Part shown: positions 58,501 through 64,000 of the stretch, piece by piece
Layout of the letters: every line of letters starts with the position of its first letter
Numbering within the stretch: the stretch's first letter is position 1
Assembly: GCA_001414485.1 (NCBI GenBank)
Contig: LLEY01000014.1
Span: forward strand, 124,001 to 188,000
DNA from: Calycina herbarum
Taxonomy: Eukaryota > Ascomycota > Leotiomycetes > Helotiales > Pezizellaceae
Length of the DNA stretch: 64,000 bases
Reading direction: 5' to 3'
Notes under the pieces: model-generated
Seen by the model: only the letters and a program-made list of their open reading frames with translations
Database searches by the model: none
Told to the model about the DNA's origin: nothing
Translations under genes and position numbers: made by a program

Positions 58501-60200
58501 TATACTAGTAGCTTGTTTACTTCCTTCCTATTAAATGCTAGATAGAATTCCAGGCTAATCTAGCTAGGTAGCTTCGTCTATAGGTCCGTATACTTCTTTT
58601 CCGCTAAGGCTTTTGTAATATCTATAAGGCTTGCTATAAAGACCTGTAGCTTCTGTTTTCGATCTATAAGAAAGTAGAAGACAGCCGCGCTTACTTACTT
58701 ATAAGAGTAAGACTTTTCTAGCTTGCTATAAACTTCTAACCTAGAGTCTTAGAAGAGCAAGCATCCCTTAGTAGCGTTAAGTAAAGCTCGCTCTCTCCTT
58801 AACTAAGATTTTCCTAGAATTATTTCATAGCCCTCGATCTTAAAGACTATGTAAGTATAAACCCGTTTCTACTAGTAGCCTCTAATGTCTATACTAAAAG
58901 ATACTACTTAGGATATAGCATCCTCTAATACTCCTTCTACTGACTATAAATGCCTTAGTGTGATTTATACGTAAGAGAGCTAATAGTAATAGACAAAACA
59001 GTCTAAAACAATTCTATAGACTAAACACCTTGAATCTACTAAGGCTTATGAAGTAGCTACTCTATTTACTAAAGCCGATATAAGAAGAGGTTTTTCGTCT
59101 ATATATTCCTACTTAAAATGTCTCTAAGTGTCTATTACTAACAACTCCCTTCGTCGCCCCTGCCTACGCTTTCTAACAGGAGCTACTAGTTTTCTAAATC
59201 CGAGGAGACATTACTGTCTTCTTCTTCTAATTCTAGCGCTACTTCCTTAACCTCTGCTTTCTATTTATAGACTGAATCCGCTGTTATAGGTCGCCTTAGT
59301 AGTCTATATAGACATTCTTAAACAAAATAACTAGTAGCTCCGTAGCGAAGACAGCGACTAGTACGAGCATAGTTGCTTCGTTCTTCCTAGGACATCTATT
59401 TAGTACGCTTAGTACTAGTTGTTAAGACTTTAGCAGGTGCCGGTTTCTAATCTATGCCCTCTACGGATGCCTTATAGGTGACTTTCGGTCTGTTAGCGAT
59501 ATTACCGCTCGTTACCTGCTGTATAGTATCCGTCGAGCGTTTCTAAGAGGTCTGTAGTGTTTCTAGGAGAGTCTAGGCCCTGGATCTTAATGTTCGAGCT
59601 TTATAAGCCCTTAAGCGGTCGTCCGTTTCTTTAATAATAGAGTAGTAAGACTCGAAGTTAGGTTAAGAAGGAACTATGATTATTGCCTTAACTAACTCGT
59701 TGCTAAGGATTTAGTTAAGAGACACCTTTTTTACGTCGTCTAGCTAAGATCCTCCTCTAGACTCTATAAGTAGGGCTTGCTATTCTGTAAAGACCTCTAG
59801 GAATAGTCTTAAGCCTTAGCGGAAGGATTCTAGCTTTCGTTACGCTCTTTCCTTAGTCTATAGGTCTCTAAATATAAACTCTACTCGACCTAAGAAATCA
59901 CTGCTATTAGCTAGCTCTAGCTTGCCCTGTTCCCGTACCTATACTTCTATTCTATAGAGCGCCTTACCCTATAAGGATCCGTTAAGTGTCTAAAACTTAA
60001 CGTATTTAGTATATCTATAGTAGTCGACTTCGATTTTGGCTCGTGCTTGTTATAACCAAGCTTCTAGCTTATCCGAGTCTCCGTAGAATTCCAGTAGCAG
60101 AGGAAGAGATTTCCTAGGTTTATTATTATTATAGATTATCTGTAAGCGAGCTTCCTTATCCTTCTTTTGCTCGTTCGTAATCCGTAGACGATCGTCCTCT
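55540..60200 (-). pseudogene. Gypsy B gag-pol remnant
   Basis: On the minus strand from 60.2 kb downwards: gag, a zinc-knuckle remnant near 59.3 kb, protease (not delimited), reverse transcriptase with YIDD near 57.98 kb, RNase H near 57.3 kb, and integrase to about 55.6 kb. Multiple TAA, TAG and TGA codons interrupt it. Confidence 0.7.
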
Positions 60201-60289
60201 TAGGCAGATGTTAACTAATTCCGCTGCTCTTAAACATACTATAGGAACTAGGCAGGTAGCTGATTCAGTATACCGCCTTCTTATAGTTC

Positions 60290-60520
60290 TCCTATTGTCC
60301 GTAAGTTCTGTAAATGCCGTGAAATAGCCCGTAAGTTCCAGTGTTGCTGTAAAGGCCCGATGTGTTCTAGTATTACTGTAAAGGCCCTTAAGTTCTAGTA
60401 TTACTAAAATAGCCTAATATGTTCTAGTGTTGCCGTAAAGGCCTGTTATGTTCTAGTATTGCTAAAATAGCCTAATATGTTCCAGTGTTGCTGTAAAGGC
60501 CCGTTGTTCCAGTGTTGGTT
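60290..60520. repeat. Degenerate tandem repeat in the gypsy B leader
   Basis: A unit of roughly 30-35 bp around GTTCCAGTGTTGCTGTAAAG followed by GCCC is repeated six or seven times. Variants carry C-to-T and G-to-A changes. It lies between the 5' LTR and the start of gag on the minus strand. Confidence 0.7.
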
Positions 60521-60534
60521 AGAATCGAATCTAA

Positions 60535-60775
60535 TGTTAGGACTTGTAGCAAATGCTAATGAATTAAACTATAGAGGTGTCTATGTATAAGAAGATTCGA
60601 TTGTCCTTTCTAAGCCAGAGTCCTTGCCAACTTATATACTTAGTTAACTTATTCTAGAGGGTTCTGCTAAGGGTACTCTCGAAGGTTCTGTTACGTCTAT
60701 GCGTTGCCAAGCGAGGTCACGTGAATGCGTCGCTGGAGTACTCTAAGACTTATTCCACGGGTATAACTCTTGACA
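60535..60775 (-). repeat. Gypsy B LTR (5' copy)
   Basis: It is 241 bp, ends CTTGACA and is followed by the CCGTA duplication. This copy keeps more CpA and GpC sites than 55277-55517. Confidence 0.9.
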
Positions 60776-61527
60776 CCGTAGTCTAAACTATATTATAAAG
60801 AAAGACCGCTACCCCTTTCCTCTTATCTATAAGACTCTATAAAATATTACTAAGATAAAATAGTTTACTAAGCTTAATATTATTACTACTTTTTATAAGA
60901 TATAGATAGTAGAGGAAGACGAGTAGAAAACTACTTTTCAGACCTATTATAGACTTTATAAATAGATAGTTACATCGTTTAGTCTTATAAATACACCTAG
61001 TATATTCTAGAAGTATATTAACTAGACTCTACAAGACTACTTAGACGAATTCTACTCTATCTATATTAATAATATTCTTATATACTCGTCTAGAAGTAGG
61101 AGTTAATACTATAAGTATATATATAAGGTACTCTAGTATCTATAAGAGGTAGGATTATAGATTAATATTAATAAGTATAAATTTAAGATATAAGAGACGA
61201 AGTACTTAGGGTTTATTCTTAAGATAGGAAAAGAACTTTAAATAGATCTAGATAAGATTAAGGTAATTATAAGCTAGAAAGTACCAACTTCTATTAAAAG
61301 TATATAAGGGTTTCTTAGGTTTATTAACTTTTATAAGCGTTTTATTAAGGACTTTTCAGACCTTATATAACCGCTTATAGAACTTATATATAAGGACTAG
61401 GAATTCTCCTAAACTAGAGAAGTAAATATAGCTTTCTAAATACTTAAGAACATCTTTACTTTAGCTCTTATAATAAACCTAATCTGCTAGCTCTCTGGTA
61501 GTTATCCTTACCTATAGTATATACAGG

Positions 61528-61797
61528 TGTAGCAGATAATTAGAGAAGTAAGAGGTGGTTTAATTGAAGATCTAAAGCTATAGAAGAGAAGAGAAGAAAA
61601 GAGGAGACTTCTAGAGGTTCTATAATATAGAGATAGTTAAGGAATCGATAAGTTATAGGAATGTCGATCTGTTTATAGAAATAGTTCTTAGCCTAGGTAG
61701 GAATGGTTCTAGGCTAGGCTAGGAATAGCAGGCTTTGTAGACGCCGGCGAGCAGCCGTACGCGAGTCACGTGCTCGGCAGTGGCTAGGTCTGTAACA
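61528..61797 (-). repeat. Gypsy C LTR (3' copy)
   Basis: TG...CA boundaries and an adjacent polypurine tract define it. The segment 61730-61830 (GCCGGCGAGCAGCCGTACGC, GCTCGCTCGCGAGCTC) keeps many CpG and CpA sites and is less RIP-mutated than the surrounding DNA. Confidence 0.7.
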
Positions 61798-64000
61798 TTA
61801 CCCCCCCCTTTGAGTAGAGCTCGCTCGCGAGCTCTGAACCTACTATTTTATAGGTAATTTATCCTCGTTCTTATAATATTTCAGCTCGTCTATACTATCT
61901 TCCTAGCTCTGTAACTATTCTACTAAGTACCTAGGAGGCCCTAGAAGAGAAGGATTTAGAGTATAAAACTCTTAAAGCTTATATAGGTAGCTTATAAAGT
62001 TAGAAGCTAGGTACTAGGCCAGGTCTAGCTCGCTTTATACCTATTAAACCTAGTATTATAATTTTCTATAATAGCTTCTAGAGGCTAGTACTTAGTCTAC
62101 ATTCTATTTGTTATACCTATTAACTATAATAGGCAGTCCTAGTTCCTATAGCTAGCCTAGTAGCGGATTGTTAGAAGCTTTACAAAGCTTATCTATAGAG
62201 ATTACAGGCTATATTTTAATTATTAGAGACAGGTCGACCTAGAAAGCGTTTCTAACCTTTTCTAAGACTGTATATAGACTAGCTATCTACTAGTCGAGCT
62301 TATAGCTTAGGCGGTCTATATTCTACGTCTTTGTCGATACGTAGACCTTGTCGCCTATAGCAAAGTCTACTAGTCGCCAGTGCTTGTTTACTTGCTTACG
62401 CTAGCGTTCCTAAGTAGCCTCGATTCCCTTATAAGCGGTTTCTCAGGTACTATATATACAGGTTATATATACAACTGCTTCGTCTTATAAAAGCTGTTTA
62501 CAGACGCTTATTAGCTCTTCTAGGCTCTGGCGGATCTAATCAAAGCTAGTACGTAGTACGTAACTAAGCTCGATTTATATAGGCGGAAGAGTCGTCGAGT
62601 CCTAGAGAAGTATAGTTTAAGCGTAGTCTATAATCGGTATTAGTTTAGACTAGTTATCCTAATAGTAGTTTATAAATAGGCGAAGGTGTTAGTTAATCTA
62701 CTAGTTTATATTCTTAGTTTAACCGTTGGTTTATACGTATATAGCTATAGATAGCTTAATCTTAGTTTCTAGGATCTAGTTAAACTCTTATTAGAATTCT
62801 AAGACGAATTATAAACCGCGGTTAGAGATAATAGTATCTAACAGTCTATAATAGCGCTATACACAGTCGAGGTAGATCTACGTAGTCTTTTTTATATCTA
62901 TAGTCTTTAGGTAAGAGATAGAGACAGATCTCTTACTTAGCTAGTAGATAAAGATAATAATTATATCTATCCTAGACTTATTAGAAGGGAATTCCTTAAA
63001 ATCAACTGATATATGTTACTATAGACGATCTAGGATAAGTAAGGGGTTAAGAAGTCTAGGGGGGCGGTCTCGTAGTACGTAAGAGCGACGGTAAGTCTAG
63101 TAGTTATAGACGAATCGTTGTATATCTAAACGAAGATACAGCTAGTAGTAGTAGTCTATAACTAGCTTTAAGGTCTTAGATTGTCTAAGGTAGGCTACTA
63201 AGACTTGATTATAAACCTTGCTTAGTAAGCGTACTTTAAGATCGTCGTCCTCAGGTAGGATAAGCCGTTCTTAGTATAGTAGAAGGCTGTTATAGGTTGT
63301 TTAGCTAGGGCGTTCGTTCGTAGCGTACTAGCGGAGAGCGTTAAGGCTCGTACTCGTACGATTAGCCTATAGAATATCGTTAATTAAGTCGTATAGTCTG
63401 TCGGCTACTCTAACAGATGTAATATCTACGGAAAGGTCTAAGTCTAGGTCTATAATAATCCGCGAGTCGAGATTCTTAGGCTATAAGAGGACTTATATAC
63501 GAGTAGATATCTTTATTACTATTTAACTATCTGCTTCTTAGTCTCGACGAGTAAGAGAATCCGCTCGATTCTAGCTACCAAGCTTATAAGTAAGTAGGAA
63601 GTTAAATCGAGAGAGGGTTTTAGCCTAGCGGGCTTGTTAGCTAGATAAGGCTTTAGTTATTATAAAGTACTTAAGAGCTTTATAGTCTAAAACGACCCGT
63701 ACCCGGTATAGAGACCCTTCGAGCTTAGGTCTCTAGGCTTCTAGAGAACGTATAATAGCTAGTATCTCTTTATTATAAATCGAGTAGTTAATCTTAGTAG
63801 GTATTATTATCTTAGAGAAGTAAGCTATAGAGTGCTACTCTTAACTTAGCTATAACTGAAGGAGTATACCGCTAAAGACGCTGTTAGAGGAATCGGTCTT
63901 AACTATAGACTTATATTACAGATTAAAGTATATAAGAAGAGGTGTATTAATAAGCCGGGCCTTTAGCTCGGAGAAGGCGTCTTAATAAGTAGGTGTCTAC
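61528..64000 (-). mobile_element. Ty3/gypsy element C, runs off the window
   Basis: A 270-bp LTR-like segment (61528-61797) begins TGTAGCAG and ends CTGTAACA, and is followed by the polypurine tract GGGGGGGGTAA on the minus strand. Interior coding on the minus strand: the end of integrase and post-integrase region near 62.3-62.4 kb (WRLVDFAIGDKVYVSTKT, LEKVRNAFQVDL) and RNase H near 63.5-63.8 kb (EGSLYRVRVVLDYKALKYFI, ALSS...QARQAKTLSRFNFLL). Only the 3' LTR and part of pol are present; the rest lies beyond 64000. It is inserted into the RNase H region of element A. Confidence 0.8.

Larger units (their letters stand above)
55277..60775 (-). mobile_element. Complete Ty3/gypsy element B nested in element A
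   Basis: Two 241-bp LTRs (55277-55517 and 60535-60775) begin TATCAGGAC and TGTTAGGAC (ancestrally TGTCAGGAC) and end CTTGACA. The host sequence CCGTA is duplicated at 55272-55276 and 60776-60780. The coding strand is minus: a polypurine tract AGGAAGAGGGGTAA lies just inside the 55.3-kb LTR; integrase around 56.45-56.62 kb reads ISIDFIRLLPISKGSN and IIAVFTDRLGKEVLL; reverse transcriptase has DFVLVYIDDVLVFINS at about 57,975; and a CCHC-like gag tail (CLRYGATSYFV...C) is at about 59,340. Stops are present but the mutation load is moderate. Confidence 0.9.
53150..61527 (+). mobile_element. Ty3/gypsy element A, interrupted by elements B and C
   Basis: The plus strand carries gag (about 53.2-54.2 kb), a degenerate CCHC (about 54.1 kb), a protease-like segment (about 54.48-54.75 kb) and reverse transcriptase beginning near 55.0 kb (LVLFVKKLGGRL, then ATTAACTACCGT for INYR). 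At 55276 it is cut by element B and resumes at 60781 in frame: RSLNYIIKKDRYPFPLIYKT, SINTPSIF, YINNILIYSSRS (the YIDDIL motif) and GFLGFINFYKRFIKDFSD. It is then cut again by the LTR of element C at 61528. Its own LTRs could not be delimited; the left one probably lies at about 52.7-53.0 kb. Confidence 0.75.

Overview
The window looks like nuclear DNA of a filamentous ascomycete. Genes carry short GT-AG introns of about 45-120 bp. The families present are typical of Pezizomycotina: a hybrid histidine kinase, a CFEM/Pth11-type receptor, an ascomycete laccase, UstYa-like DUF3328, a fungal ULD protein, F-box fragments and small cysteine-rich secreted proteins. Several transposons carry dense C-to-T and G-to-A changes of the repeat-induced point mutation (RIP) kind. 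A leotiomycete is plausible, but that is an impression rather than a proof.

Layout. 0.65-8.3 kb is a decaying left arm: a small secreted protein gene, an F-box pseudogene interrupted by a MITE, and a minus-strand ULD gene whose downstream SPRY region is broken by a nonsense codon, frameshifts and a nested transposon. 8.9-27.4 kb is the gene-rich core: a CDC123-like ATP-grasp protein divergent from a 1,220-residue GAF hybrid histidine kinase, a GPI-anchored PLC-like phosphodiesterase, an ECM15/UPF0045 protein, a small cysteine-rich secreted protein, an NmrA-like reductase, a CFEM GPCR and an Mpv17/PMP22-like membrane protein. Two MITEs lie in this part and just beyond it.

30-42 kb resembles a decayed biosynthetic neighbourhood. 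It holds a beta-gamma-crystallin-like secreted protein with a duplicated last exon, a frameshifted UstYa-like oxidase, an intact O-methyltransferase, a very small candidate secreted peptide gene, a tyrosinase with an in-frame stop, a sulfotransferase-like P-loop gene with an in-frame stop, and an intact 570-residue laccase. UstYa, tyrosinase and methyltransferase together recall the dikaritin (ustiloxin/phomopsin) RiPP clusters. Here several members are dead and no repeated-core precursor was found.

44.6-64 kb is an AT-rich, RIP-mutated block of nested transposons: a complete Ty1/copia element with matching 5-bp target duplications, a pogo/Fot1-like element with very long inverted repeats, a Ty3/gypsy element (A) whose reverse transcriptase gene was split by a complete second gypsy element (B, also with matching target duplications), and a third gypsy element (C) that runs off the window. 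No tRNA, rRNA or CRISPR was found.
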